The notes beneath the pieces are model-generated. The model did no database searches. It saw only the letters and a program-made list of their open reading frames with translations, and was not told the origin of the DNA. Below are positions 29,691 through 41,395 of a DNA stretch of 64,000 nucleotides, piece by piece. Each line of letters opens with the position of its first letter. Position 1 is the first letter of the stretch. The DNA comes from Symsagittifera roscoffensis (lineage: Eukaryota > Xenacoelomorpha > Acoela > Convolutidae), in assembly GCF_963678635.1 (NCBI RefSeq), contig NC_087065.1, forward strand, positions 63,642,973 through 63,706,972, written 5' to 3'. The position numbers and the translations under genes are program-made.

Positions 29691-30960
29691 ATTCTACAGG
29701 TTTTTTACGGGTATCCAGAAATAAAAGAATTATTAGGCAGGTCTGTGGGCAACATGTACAACCAGAGAAAGTGATTGTCTTGCTTAGAGATTGTTGGTTA
29801 CTTGGTAACTTCCTGCAAGTTAATTCAGAAGTGTGCCGCATGCTTTTGCAGAGCAAAAGTGAAAAAAACTTCAAAATTTTGCTAGATCTAAAGTTTGCAA
29901 ATTTATTAGTGTTTAATTCAAATTTGTTGGGGCTTCTTCGAAACTTCAATCTTTTCATGATTCTTCAAAAGTGCTAAATACTAAAACTTGATGTTTTTGA
30001 CAGAACAGACGAAAAATAGCCAGTGAATAAGCGCAAAAACCCGAAAAAATACAAAATCCGAAATTTTTAGCGCAAAGTGAAAATTTGGTTTTAAATGGCC
30101 ATATATAGTTGGAGTCAAATCCAAACCAAAAATTCCGATCAACTATTTCGATATTTTGTCTTTATTTTTTATGTGATGTAATTTTGTGGTTAATTTTGTT
30201 CTTTTTCAACGATTGCCGTGAATCCTAAAACAGACTACTTCTCCCTTGTAAGTAAAGTGAAGCGTGGAGATTAGCTTTCAACTCCGGTTTTCTGTGAAGG
30301 TGTGAGAGTCGCATCAAATTGACCTGTACACCCGTTTTTCGGAGATTCATCTTTCACACATTTTCCAGCTGATACTAATTTATGGTGAAGTCAGAATAGC
30401 ATACTGAAACAACCAACATTTTTTGGCAAGACGAAGGAGGTACGAAGAGAAGTTGAACTCTCTTCAATCCAAAGCAAGGGCAGTTAAATTTGGAAAAACT
30501 GTACAATCAGTGTAAAAACGATGTAAAAAGAACCAGTAACTATGTAGTCATGTTGCTCATACTGTTGAGCAAATTGAAGCGCTCAAATATTTTGAGTCAT
30601 GGCTGAAAATTTCTAACTGATACCTACAACTTAATTCTGCAAGAAGAACAGGAATGTTGAAACTTTAAATTTGGATTATGAGGATGAAAAATCTCAAAGA
30701 TCGAAATCTTCTTCCATCCTAAGCAGCTCAAACAGTACATCTCAACGCACTCTAGCGCTGCTCGAGACATTAGGTCAAAAAAGACGTAAGCTAGAAAAAA
30801 TTCAAATTTCAGTGCGAGAAAAATGAAGGGTAGAACGAGAAGGATCATTGATTTAAGCAAAAAAAAAAGAAATGGATCTTCTAATCTTGTCGAACACAAT
30901 CAATTAAAGTTGATTGAGAATAAAATGTTCGGAACTGAGCTTGGAGACAACCAATCCGAG
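29650..30960 (+). repeat. 1311-bp tandem duplication, left copy
   Basis: Begins GTATCCACTTAAAG and ends CAACCAATCCGAG, where the next copy starts at once. I counted about five single-base differences from the right copy. Contains a frame at about 30655-30830 for a polar, coiled-coil-like segment (see the right copy). Confidence 0.97.
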
Positions 30961-32271
30961 GTATCCACTTAAAGAAGATTTGCCGAGGTTTTTTTACAGG
31001 TATTCTACAGGTTTTTTACGGGTATCCAGAAATAAAAGAATTATTAGGCAGGTCTGTGGGCAACATGTACAACCAGAGAAAGTGATTGTCTTGCTTAGAG
31101 ATTGTTGGTTACTTGGTAACTTCCTGCAAGTTAATTCAGAAGTGTGCCGCATGCTTTTGCAGAGCGAAAGTGAAAAAAACTTCAAAATTTTGCTAGATCT
31201 AAAGTTTGCAAATTTATTAGTGTTTAATTCAAATTTGTTGGGGCTTCTTCGAAACTTCAATCTTTTCATGATTCTTCAAAAGTGCTAAATACTAAAACTT
31301 GATGTTTTTGACAGAACAGACGAAAAATAGCCAGTGAATAAGCGCAAAAACCCGAAAAAATACAAAATCCGAAATTTTTAGCGCAAAGTGAAAATTTGGG
31401 TTTAAATGGCCATATATAGTTGGAGTCAAATCCAAACCAAAAATTCCGATCAACTATTTCGATATTTTGTCTTTATTTTTTATGTGATGTAATTTTGTGG
31501 TTAATTTTGTTCTTTTTCAACGATTGCCGTGAATCCTAAAACAGACTATTTCTCCCTTGTAAGTAAAGTGAAGCGTGGAGATTAGCTTTCAACTCCGGTT
31601 TTCTGTGAAGGTGTGAGAGTCGCATCAAATTGACCTGTACACCCGTTTTTCGGAGATTCATCTTTCACACATTTTCCAGCTGATACTAATTTATGGTGAA
31701 GTCAGAATAGCATACTGAAACAACCAACATTTTTTGGCAAGACGAAGGAGGTACGAAGAGAAGTTGAACTCTCTTCAATCCAAAGCAAGGGCAGTTAAAT
31801 TTGGAAAAACTGTACAATCAGTGTAAAAACGATGTAAAAAGAACCAGTAACTATGTAGTCATGTTGCTCATACTGTTGAGCAAAATGAAGCGCTCAAATA
31901 TTTTGAGTCATGGCTGAAAATTTCTAACTGATACCTACAACTTAATTCTGCAAGAAGAACAGGAATGTTGAAACTTTAAATTTGGATTATGAGGATGAAA
32001 ACTCTCAAAGATCGAAATCTTCTTCCATCCTAAGCAGCTCAAACAGTACATCTCAACGCACTCTAGCGCTGCTCGAGACATTAGGTCAAAAAAGACGTAA
32101 GCTAGAAAAAATTCAAATTTCAGTGCGAGAAAAATGAAGGGTAGAACGAGAAGGATCATTGATTTAAGCAAAAAAAAAAGAAATGGATCTTCTAATCTTG
32201 TCGAACACAATCAATTAAAGTTGATTGAGAATAAAATGTTCGGAACTGAGCTTGGAGACAACCAATCCGAG
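30961..32271 (+). repeat. 1311-bp tandem duplication, right copy
   Basis: Head-to-tail with the left copy at an exact offset of 1311. After 32271 the sequence continues into unique DNA (GATTAACCCTGACATG). The right end of the unit is therefore the native junction and the left copy's end is the duplication breakpoint. Confidence 0.97.
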
Positions 32272-32421
32272 ATTAACCCTGACATGAACAAAAGTGCTCT
32301 GCCATCAAGGAGCACTCAGAACGATTCTGCTCAGGCTCCAACGAAAGAGAGGGTGGTTGTGGACATCGAGAATCAGTCATCTCAAGCGACGACTGATATG
32401 AAAATTATTCGTCAAAATTGA
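31946..32421 (+). pseudogene. Coiled-coil-rich coding relic, possibly retroelement gag-like
   Basis: Frame one (31946-32137) contains DYEDENSQRSKSSS, STSQRTLALLETLGQKRRK and LEKIQISVREK. It stops at a TGA that overlaps an ATG at 32134 (ATGA). Frame two (32134-32421) continues with KKKRNGSSNLVEHNQLKLIE and ends with a Ser/Gln/Asn/Asp-rich tail. The polar Arg/Lys/Glu-rich helical run resembles the N-terminal region of Pao/BEL-type gag proteins, but no catalytic or zinc-knuckle motif is visible. No retroelement pol is found nearby. The first part also exists in the left duplicate. Confidence 0.3.
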
Positions 32422-32548
32422 TTACCACAAAATATAACTATGACAGTTGGTTGACTCATCGATTTTACCGTCAAAACTTTTCCGATAAGTACTTTCTATT
32501 TTGTTGCAACGTGCTCCAACGCAACATTTGCTCTCTCGATAGCATCAG

Positions 32549-32836
32549 TTGAACACACTTCCGCCCACTATTATGGACCACAAATTCTACCATCAACAAC
32601 ACCAACACTCCGTGTACCACTCTGACGACATTGATTTCTTTAAACGTAGGGATTTCATTGAAAACTTCGCCATTGACTGCTTCAGTCAACTCACAAATAT
32701 GAATATCATCTCAGCCGTTGAACCTATCTTCAAGAATCGCTTCAAATTCAAGTCCTGCTCAATCTGTATGTTTCGTATCGGTGCAACCGAGCTTTACTTG
32801 TCCAAGTTTGGGTCAGTACATACCGAACATGACTAA
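32549..32836 (+). CDS. Open frame of unknown function, 95 codons
   Basis: Begins MNTLPPTIMDHKFYHQQHQH and contains NFAIDCFSQLTNMN and FKSCSICMFRIG. Composition is less AT-biased than the surrounding frames, which is why it is listed. I recognise no family and see no clear splice sites. It may be another decayed part of the element at 31946. Confidence 0.2.
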   Translation: MNTLPPTIMDHKFYHQQHQHSVYHSDDIDFFKRRDFIENFAIDCFSQLTNMNIISAVEPIFKNRFKFKSCSICMFRIGATELYLSKFGSVHTEHD

Positions 32837-33937
32837 TTGGAGGCTTGCTCCCTCAACACTTGCATTAGGTTGTGTTCATTAAACATGTGCACCACATTTG
32901 GGATATTTTGCATCCTTCACAAACATCCACTTCAAATAGTTCATACAACGCTGGTGGAACTCCTTACTACAACCCAAAAAGCCAGCCAAACCAGCACAGA
33001 ATAGCGCACCGGCTTTTGTACTATCAATAGTGCTGGAGCCGCATCAATTTGCTTCCTGCTCGTATCAATTAAGGTCTGATCCGATAACTGTACAAGCTTT
33101 GAAAAATGTTTTTAGGTGTTCATAGGTACAATTTTAGAACTGCTCTGGCTATAGCGCAATTTGTACATAATCGTGCAAGGTAAAAGGTTGCTTTCATGAA
33201 ACTTGAGCAAAAGTTTGGATAACCACAACAAGTCGTCCGTAGATATCTGGATAAACTTAAAATAATGCGCCCGTTAAGATGCATAAGTCCGAAAGCATCA
33301 TAAGCTGTGTATCCATGATATCAAGGTTAAATGGTGAATTCCAATCGTTGTCGTGAACCGCCGATCTCGAAATTGCTTCACTTCTTGATAAGCCATCGAG
33401 AAGTTTACATCTAACACAAAATCTCCATGGTCGCTCCATTTTGTTAAACGCCATCTGCACCTTCCTTTTTTAGTAGACTTCAGCGACTCTCTTAAAGACA
33501 AAAAGTAATGCGCGAGCTCAAGTGCTCATCTCCTGAGCCAAAAGATAACTCTGCACGAACAAATACCGCCGTTAAAAATTTTTAATCGATTCCACAAATA
33601 GAACTGAGACAAAACCTCAGTCTTGTTTCTGTTTGCAATGTCAAATCAAGCATCCACTTTGGACTTTGGAAACGTTTTTTCTGCCTTCACATGTTTTAAA
33701 GTTTTCCGAAGCCACAACCAAGCCCTAAGATAACAAACATTTTGCCTTTGTTTGTAAGATAACAAACAATTTGTCATTGCATGAAGTGGAGCACCGCTAT
33801 CTAGCCCGTACTCCCAAGTTGAACACATCTGACAGCGGAACCCCGTAGCTTTTAAAACCTTTGCAGTTAATACACAACCAAAGCCGATTGCATAAAACTT
33901 CGATTTTGCAACATCACTGAGTAGTGTCAAAATCATA
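32837..33937. other. Stretch without an identified gene
   Basis: Minus-strand frames at 33257-33501 and 33646-33936 overlap in different phases and carry no motif I recognise. No repeat of this stretch is seen elsewhere in the window. Confidence 0.35.
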
Positions 33938-34204
33938 ATGCCTACAATAAGTCTAACAAGCTCATCCAGTACTTCTGAAAATAATGCGCTTGTGTTAAGT
34001 GAGTCACTCTGCAGCCAATCTTCTTTGTCATCTGATATCGTACTTCGTTTTAGTTTGTCAAATCACAAAATTGAAGTAACATTAGATGAAATCAACTCAA
34101 TTGAAGTTGATGCCTCAGAAAAAAATGACTTAATGGTCACACCTGAGTTTAATCCGAAAACTATTTTGCTGCCTAGGCTTGTCTCAAAGATGACTTCAAA
34201 TTAG
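33938..34204 (+). pseudogene. First copy of array block alpha, open reading frame
   Basis: An 88-codon frame containing SESLCSQSSLSSDIVLRFSL and DEINSIEVDASEKNDLM, ending VSKMTSN-stop. The same block recurs at about 41396, 42763, 46838, 52209, 55912 and 57283. There it follows a pyrimidine-AG (AATCTACAG) and is damaged by a two-base deletion (CAAAATACTTAA) in four copies. This left copy is the longest intact reading and has a different 5' part, so it may be closest to the source. Polar and Ser-rich; function unknown. Confidence 0.3.
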
Positions 34205-34410
34205 GTTCAAGCATAATCAATGTTTCCAAAACGAAAGAGGCAGCTGTAATGACCTCAAGTCAACGCACACGTAACCTTGAAAAATTAAACGTGTAGTGCA
34301 AGAAATTTGCGAGCCAAAACGAGGTTGATCTTTGACATAAAGCAAACGAAAGGGAGCTTGAGAAATTTGACGACGTTTCTCAATGTATTGAATTGTGTTA
34401 TACCAGTTGC

Positions 34411-34442
34411 AGATGGTAAGTTTCAGAGAGTTTTTGGCGCCC
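34411..34442 (+). other. Donor/U-run/GGCGCC module, first of about 20 copies
   Basis: Pattern AGATG/GTAAGTTTC, about 8 bases, then TTTTTGGCGCCC. Beta-type copies start at about 34411, 36051, 38422, 43174, 45383, 46511, 47252, 49404, 51882, 52623, 57698 and 62096. The second type is at 40821, 42456, 44726, 48747, 51225, 55586, 56961 and 60721. Second-type copies often have a duplicated ATGGTAAG and a GGCGCC..GGCGCT stem across 18 bases. It could be the 5' end of an intron, or a small-RNA element with an Sm-like site. Confidence 0.55.
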
Positions 34443-35195
34443 AATGTCTGATGTATTAAGATAGTGTATAGATTTTGCTATGTGTTGATAAAAAAGGGGT
34501 TGAAAATGGGTGAACATTTTCTAAAAAAATATTAGAATGTGAATGAAGAGAAAACAAAACTTCTTCATTACTGAACACTTCTTGTTTCCACTACAAGCTT
34601 TAATACACTTTTTCCGAAAAAAGTTTGTATTTTTAAGGTTTTTCATGCCTTCTGCTTCATATTGGTTTTAGAGAATTCGGTCAAAACAGGAGAACATAGG
34701 TGGAAAAGTGTATCAAAAGAAAAAAGATTTTTCTGGCAGAGGTAAAATTAATCTGTAATTGTCCAAACATTACACTGTGTTTTGTAATTGCTTGACTTTA
34801 GCAGAGACTAATTCACTTTTTCTTTCCTTACGGTGAAATTTTTACACAAATGGTTAGTTGTTGGTGCCCCAATGTTTTTCGGGTCATTGCTCACCGATGT
34901 AAGAGGATGCGAAGTTAAATTTTGTTCGAAAATTGTCTGAAGAATAGACCAAGGTCCTTCGACTACGTACAAAATTTTTCCAGATGTGGCAGGAATGGAG
35001 GATGGTTCTTCCCTTCTGTATCATCATGTACATAAAGGTCGGATACGAGATCATTCCATCCTCGAGAGCACAAATGAAGCTCCTTCTCTGCAACCATTAC
35101 GCAAAAACTATCGTCTAAAGATGATTTTGTGGATAGCCCTCTTGGTCAAAACAGGGGGAAAATGTCACCTTTTTCGCGGAAATCCGGCGAGCCGT

Positions 35196-35261
35196 TATAT
35201 AAAAGGTTCTGAAACAATCCGTTTCGCAAATAATGAACGAAGCCTGGCGGTCTCTTAGGCT
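35196..35261 (+). promoter_or_regulatory. TATA-like box followed by a hairpin, conserved in the array
   Basis: TATATAAAAGG at 35196-35206, then a hairpin at 35241-35261 with AGCCT and AGGCT arms and a 10-base loop. The pair recurs at 36797, 39228, 46199 and 63451. Units 9, 11 and 13 have TATATCAAAGG instead. In units 1 and 6 an ATG between the two opens a 38-codon frame through the 28-codon block. A promoter role is inferred only from sequence likeness. Confidence 0.35.
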
Positions 35262-35860
35262 CTTTAATATCATCAACGGGACTTTTGAGCCTGATTTTGG
35301 TGACTACTGCAATGATGGCACCAATGCACCTGTCACGGGTTCTTAGGAATCTTGCATCTTTGGGAAAGCTCGTCTTTCAAAGTTTCGATAGCAATTCCCC
35401 GAGTGCCTGAACATTTCCTGTACATATGCAGTTCGTTTTTTTTCAAAAGCAAACAGAGGATAGCAGCGCGGGATTTCTAGTTCAAATTAAATCTGTGGGC
35501 AAGGAATTCTTTCGAGGGACTTTTCATTCAAGTGTTCGGGAAGGGCGTCAATTCACAGATGACTACCGGTTCTCCAAAACTTCTTCAAGAGAGGACGTCA
35601 TCTTAAGTGTGAGGAGCGGCTAAGCCAATGATGTTGAAAACTGGGGAGAAAAAGCAGCTTAGAATCGTGCGCTGTGAAACCTTGTTTGTATTTATTTTAC
35701 TTACACCACAACTGATAAGCAAAGTGTCTTGTGTGTGGTCTCAAATTAAAGCTAAGGGGCCTGAAGTTTTTTGACTTGACCTACTTTGTCGCTTGATGTA
35801 CTTACTCATTTTGTATATAAAAAAAAGATTTAGGTTCACTTTAGGTTCCAGCATAGTCAA

Positions 35861-38230
35861 TTTTTCCAAAATGAAAGAGGCAGCCTTAATGACTTCAAGT
35901 CAACGCACACGTAACCTTGAAAAATTAAACGTGCAGTGCAAGAAATTTGCGAGCCAAAACGAGGTTGATCTTTGACCTAAAGCAAACGAAAGGGAGCTTG
36001 AGAAATTTGACTACGTTTCTCAATGTATTGAATTGTGTTATACCAGTTGCAGATGGTAAGTTTCAGAGAGTTTTTAGCGCCCAGTTTCTGATGTATTAAG
36101 ATAGTGTATAGATTTCGCTATGTGCTGATAAAAAAATGGGTTGAAAATGGTTGAAAATTTTCTACAAGTACATTAGAATGTGAATGAAAAGAAAACAAAA
36201 CTTCTTCATTACTGAACACTTCTTGTTTCCACTACATGGTTTATTATAACTTTTCCGAAAAAGTTTGTATTCTTAAGGTTTTTCATGCTTTCTGCTTCAC
36301 ATTGGTTTTAGTGAATTTGGTCAAAACAGGAGAAAAAAGGTGGAAAATTGTATCAAATTAAAAAAAATTTCTGGCAGAGGTAAAATTAGAACTGTAATTT
36401 TCTAAATATTACACTGTGTTTTGTAAATGGAAGTGAAATTTAGTTCCACAAGGAAGAAAGTTGTCTAAAAAATAGACCAAGGTCCTCCGACTACGGTCAA
36501 ATATTTTCCAGTAGCCAACATGATATGGCAGAAAAGGAGGATGGTGCTTCCAATCTTTTTGTACATAAAGTCGGATGCGAGATCATTCCACCCTCGAGGG
36601 CACAAACGAAGCTCTTTCTCTGCACCCATTAAAATCATTCCATTGTCAGACCAATTTTTTGATGGTTTCTACACTTAGCGGTAAAAACTTCCACTCCATT
36701 ACGCAAAAACTATCGTCTATAGACGCCTTTGTGGCTAGCCCTTGCGGTCAAAACAGGGGAAAAGGTCACCTTTTTCTCGGAAATCCGGCGAGCCGTTATA
36801 TAAAAGGTTCTGAAACAATCCGTGTCGCAAATAATGAACGAAGCCTGGCGGTCTCTTAGGCTCTTTAATGGTTCAGACATTATGGGTGTAAACGTTTTCA
36901 ACTTCCGTCGATGGTAACTGCAAAAATTTATGCGAACTGAGGACTTTAGTTTCTAAAGAGCATAATCCAAATGGATGCCAGAACGGAGATAATCCATAGG
37001 TTGATGCTCAAGTTTGCGGTGCAAACAAATTACAAAGATTTTCACTGAGGGTGGCGATCATCAAATTTGATGGAGTTTTTTTGCTCTGATTTCAAAACTG
37101 AATTCAATTTGTTAGGAATTACGTTTAAAAAAGGTAGATATAAAGAAAACAGATTAGTCGGAAGTGAAAAAGCGAAATCCAATTGAACCAAGTGAAAATA
37201 ACACTTCAAACCGTGGTAAGAATGAGTTCTGAAAGAAATTGGTTTAGTCTTCTACTGCAGCGCCACGCTTTTTGACAGTGGTGCTTTTATAGCTGTGGGT
37301 TCTAGCTCTCAGTATGTAAGTTCAAGGTTAGAAATAAATTCACTTAACTGTCTCGACCAATAAACTATGACCTGATGCTTTTCTTCTGAGTTTGCTTTCA
37401 GGTAGAAAGCTTATGCAATTTCTGAAACCCGGGAAAAGAACCAAAGGAGAGCTAATGGGGGAGACATGCTTCTTTTGCATTTGGAATTTTGAAATCTGCC
37501 GCAAATGCCATTTTTGTGCAAGAAGCAAAAGTTTCTTTGTGTAGCAACATGACAAAAGAGCCGCATTGAGAGCAATTGATGATAGTTTTTTATTGATGCT
37601 GGTTTTCAGTGAAAGTAGAGGCCTAATGAATCATATCATCAACGGAAGCCTTGAGCCTGATTTTGGTGACTACTTCAATATTGACACCAATGCACCTGTC
37701 ACGGGTTCTTAGAAAGCTTGGATCTTTTGTCCAGCTCTGTTTTCCAAAGTTTCGATAGCAATTCCTCGAGTGCCTGTATTTTTCCTGTACATGTGCAATT
37801 CGTTTTTTTTTTCAAAAGCAAACGGAGGATAGCAGCGCGGGATTTTAAGTTCAATTTAGATCTGTGGGCAAGGAATTCATTCGAGGAATTTTTCATTCAA
37901 GTGTTCGGGAAGGGCATCAGGTCACAGATGACTACCGGCTCTCCAGAATTTTTTCAAGATAGGACGTCATCTTAAAGTGTAAGGTGCGGCTAACCCAATG
38001 GTATTGAAAACTGGGGAGAAAAATTGGGCTTAGAATCGTGCGCTGTGTAACATTGTTTGCAATTTTTTTTACTTACACCACAACTGATAAGCAAAATGTC
38101 TTGTGTGTGGTCTCAAATTAAAGCTAAGGGGCCTGAAGTTTTTTGACTTGACCTACTTTGTCGCTTGATGTACTTACTCATTTTGTATATAAAAAAAGAT
38201 TTAGGTTCACTTTAGGTTCCAGCATAGTCA
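35861..38230 (+). repeat. Array unit 2
   Basis: Its beta copy (35872-36057) has CAG where every other legible copy has TAG, so QRTRNLEKLNVQCKKF reads through. It keeps a 72-bp segment (about 36630-36700) that most units lost between two CCATTA words. TATA box 36797-36807. All blocks to the GTGTGTGGTCTC region are present; the second donor module is absent. Confidence 0.85.
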
Positions 38231-41200
38231 ATTTTTCCAAAATGAAAGAGGCAGCCTTAATGACTTCAAGTCAACGCACACGTAACCTGGAAAAATTAAA
38301 CGTGTAGTGCAAGAAATTTGCGAGCCAAAACGAGGTTGATCGTTGACCTAAAGCAAACGAAAGGGAGCTTGAGAAATTTGACTACGTTTCTCAATGTATT
38401 GAATTGTGTTATACCAGTTGCAGATGGTAAGTTTCAGAGAATTTTTGGCGCCCAATGTCTGATGTATTAAGATAGTGTATAGATTTTGCTATGTGTTGAT
38501 AAAAAAAGGGGTTGAAAATGGGTGAACATTTTCTAAAAATATATTAGAATGTGAATGAAGAGAAAACAAAACTTCTTCATTACTGAACACTTCTTGTTTC
38601 CACTACAAGCTTTAATACACTTTTTCCGAAAAAAGTTTGTATTTTTAAGGTTTTTCATGCCTTCTGCTTCATATTGGTTTTAGAGAATTCGGTCAAAACA
38701 GGAGAACATAGGTGGAAAAGTGTATCAAAAGAAAAAAGAGTTTTCTGGCAGAGGTAAAATTAATCTGTAATTGTCCAAACATTACACTGTGTTTTGTAAT
38801 TGCTTGACTTTAGCAGAGACTAATTCACTTTTTCTTTCCTTACGGTGAAATTTTTACACAAATGGTTAGTTGTTGGTGCCCCAATGTTTTTCGGGTCATT
38901 GCTCACCGATGTAAGAGAATGCGAAGTTAAATTTTGTTCCACAGGGAAGAAAATTGTCTGAAGAATAGACCAAGGTCCTTCGACTACGTACAAAATTTTT
39001 CCAGTAGCCACCATGATGTGGCAGGAATGGAGGATGGTTCTTCCCTTCTGTATCATCATGTACATAAAGGTCGGATGCGAGATCATTCCATCCTCGAGAG
39101 CACAAACGAAGCTCCTTCTCTGCAACCATTACGCAAAAACTATCGTCTAAGGATGATTTTGTGGATAGCCCTCTTGGTCAAAACAGGGGGAAAATGTCAC
39201 CTTTTTCGCGGAAATCCGGCGAGCCGTTATATAAAAGGTTCTGAAACAATCCGCGTCGCAAATAATGAACGAAGCCTGGCGGTCTCTTAGGCTCTTTAAT
39301 GGTTCAGACATTATGGGTGTAAACGTTTTCAACTTCCGTCGATGGTAACTAAAAAAATTATGCGAACTGAAGACCTTAGTTTCTAAAGAGCATAATCCAA
39401 ATGGATGCCAGAACGGAGATAATCCATAGGTTGATGCTCAAGTTTGCGGTGCAAACAAATTACAAAGATTTTCACTGAGGGTGGCGATCATCACATTTGA
39501 TGGAGTTTTTTTGCTCTGATTTCAAAACTGTATTCCAATTTGTTGGGAATTACGTTTAAAAAAGGTAGATATAAAGAAAACAGATTAGTCGGAAGTGAAA
39601 AATCGAAATCCAATTGAACCAAGTGAAAATAACACTTCAAACCGTGGGAAGAATGAGTGCCGAAAAATTTTGGTTTAGTCTTCTACTGCAGCGCCACGCG
39701 TTTTGACAGTGGTGCTTGCCTAGCTGTGGGTTCTAGCTCCCAGTATGTAAATCCAAGGTTAGAAATAAATTCACTAAACTGTCTCGACCATCAACTATGA
39801 CCTGATGCTTTTCTTCTGAGTTTGCTTTCAGGTAGATAATTTATGCAATTTCTGAACCCAGGGAAAAGAACCAAAGTCGAACTAATGGGGGAGACATGCT
39901 TCTTTTGCATTCGGAATTTTGAACTCTGCCGCAAATGCCATTTTTGTGCAAGAAGTAAAAATTTCTTTGTGTAGCAACCTGACAAAAGAGCGGCATTGAG
40001 ACAAATTGGTGATCGTTTTTGTTGATGCTGGGTTTCAGTGAAAGTAGAGGCCTAATGAATCATATCATCAACGAGAGCCTTGAGCCTGATTTTGATGACT
40101 ACTTCAATATTGGCACCAATGCACCTGTCACGGGTTCTTAGGAAGCTTGGATCTTTTGTCCAGCTCTGTCTTTCAAAGTTTCGATAGCAATTCCTCGAGT
40201 GCCTGTATTTTTCCTGTACATAATCAATTCGTTTTTTTTTCAAAAGCAAACGGAGGATAGCAACGCGGGATTTTAATATCAATTTAGATCTGTGGGCAAG
40301 GAACTCATTCGAGGAATTTTTCATTCAAGTGTTTGGGAAGGGCGTTTTGTCACAGATGACTACCGGTTCTCCAGAATTTTTTCAGGAGAGGACGTCATCT
40401 TAAAGTGTAAGGTGCGGCTAACCCAATGATATTGAAAACTGGGGAGAAAAATTGGGCTTAGAATCGTGCGCTGTGTAACATTGTTTGTAATTTTTTTTAC
40501 TTATACCACAACTGATAAGCAAAGTGTCTTGTGTGTGGTCTCAAATTAAAGCTAGGGGGCCTGAAGTTTTACCTTCACTACCCAAAAGTTTTTTGACTTG
40601 ACCTAATTCGTCGCTTGATGTACTTACTCATTTTGTATTAAAAAAAGATTTACATAAAAAGCATATGATTGAGGCGATCAGGAGTGACTATTGGATACCC
40701 CCAATTTTTAGGATACGGTATTCAACATCCATTCTCCAAGTGTTAGGATAGAGAATAGGTTTACCGATGTATTAGGAAAAGAATAGGTTTGCCTACGCAT
40801 TCAGATAGGTTCTAGGTTTCAGATGGTAAGATGGTAAGTTTCGAAAATCTTTTGGCGCCCGATTTTCGTTTTTGTTGGCGCTCAACTTTACCCTTATACG
40901 AATGGTTAAAATCATCTACACTAATTTATAAGAGTCTGAGTTTTAAGATTTGTTATTGTAGTAATTTTACCAACTGAAGTTTTGATGAAAGGATGCTGAA
41001 GTCTGAAGTAAATTTTTTTAAAAAATAAATTTTTTCAAAAAAAAAAAAAAATAATTTCCAAAAATTTATATAAATCACTACAACGTACAAAATATCACCA
41101 AAATTTACACGTTTATTCTACAGATTCATTGATTTAATATAGATTTTGCTTGTAATAAGTGAATCAGTGAATAAGAGTCCAAGTTTTGAGATTTGTTATT

Positions 41201-41395
41201 TTAGTAGTTTTACCAACTGAAGTTTTGATGAAAGGATGCTGAAATCTGAGATTAAATTTTTTTAAAAAATAATTTTTTTCAAAAAAAAAGAAATATTTTT
41301 CAAAAATTTATATAAATCACTACAGTACAAAAATTTACCAAAATTTACACGTTTAATCTACAGATTCAATGATTTAAAATGGATTTCGCTTGTAA
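38231..41395 (+). repeat. Array unit 3
   Basis: Complete from beta (38243) to the A/T-rich tail. The donor module at 38422 has AATTTTTGG, a perfect Sm-type core. TATA box 39228-39238. It carries the second donor module at 40821 and an A/T-rich stretch that is itself duplicated (40920-41150 and 41165-41400). Confidence 0.85.

Larger units (their letters stand above)
34205..35860 (+). repeat. Array unit 1
   Basis: Holds beta (34232-34420), donor module (34411), delta (34650-34780), the GGCAGGAATGGAG region (34880-35130), TATA box (35196-35206), hairpin (35241-35261), then the 28-codon-frame block and ARNSFEE block. The hairpin block is joined straight to the 28-codon-frame block at about 35270 (CTCTTTAAT/ATCATCAAC). 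The roughly 750 bp that separate them in unit 2 are lost. Confidence 0.85.

Noticed and set aside
35240-35262. 5S rRNA-like word GAGACCGCCAGG on the minus strand of the array
   Set aside because: Only about 12 bases resemble the 3' part of 5S rRNA. The internal promoter and the rest of the gene are absent.
38820-39125. 101-codon minus-strand frame reading CALEDGMISHPTFMYMMI
   Set aside because: Its length varies between copies through frameshifts, and the plus strand has overlapping frames of equal length in the same block, so coding cannot be assigned. It is described only as an array block.
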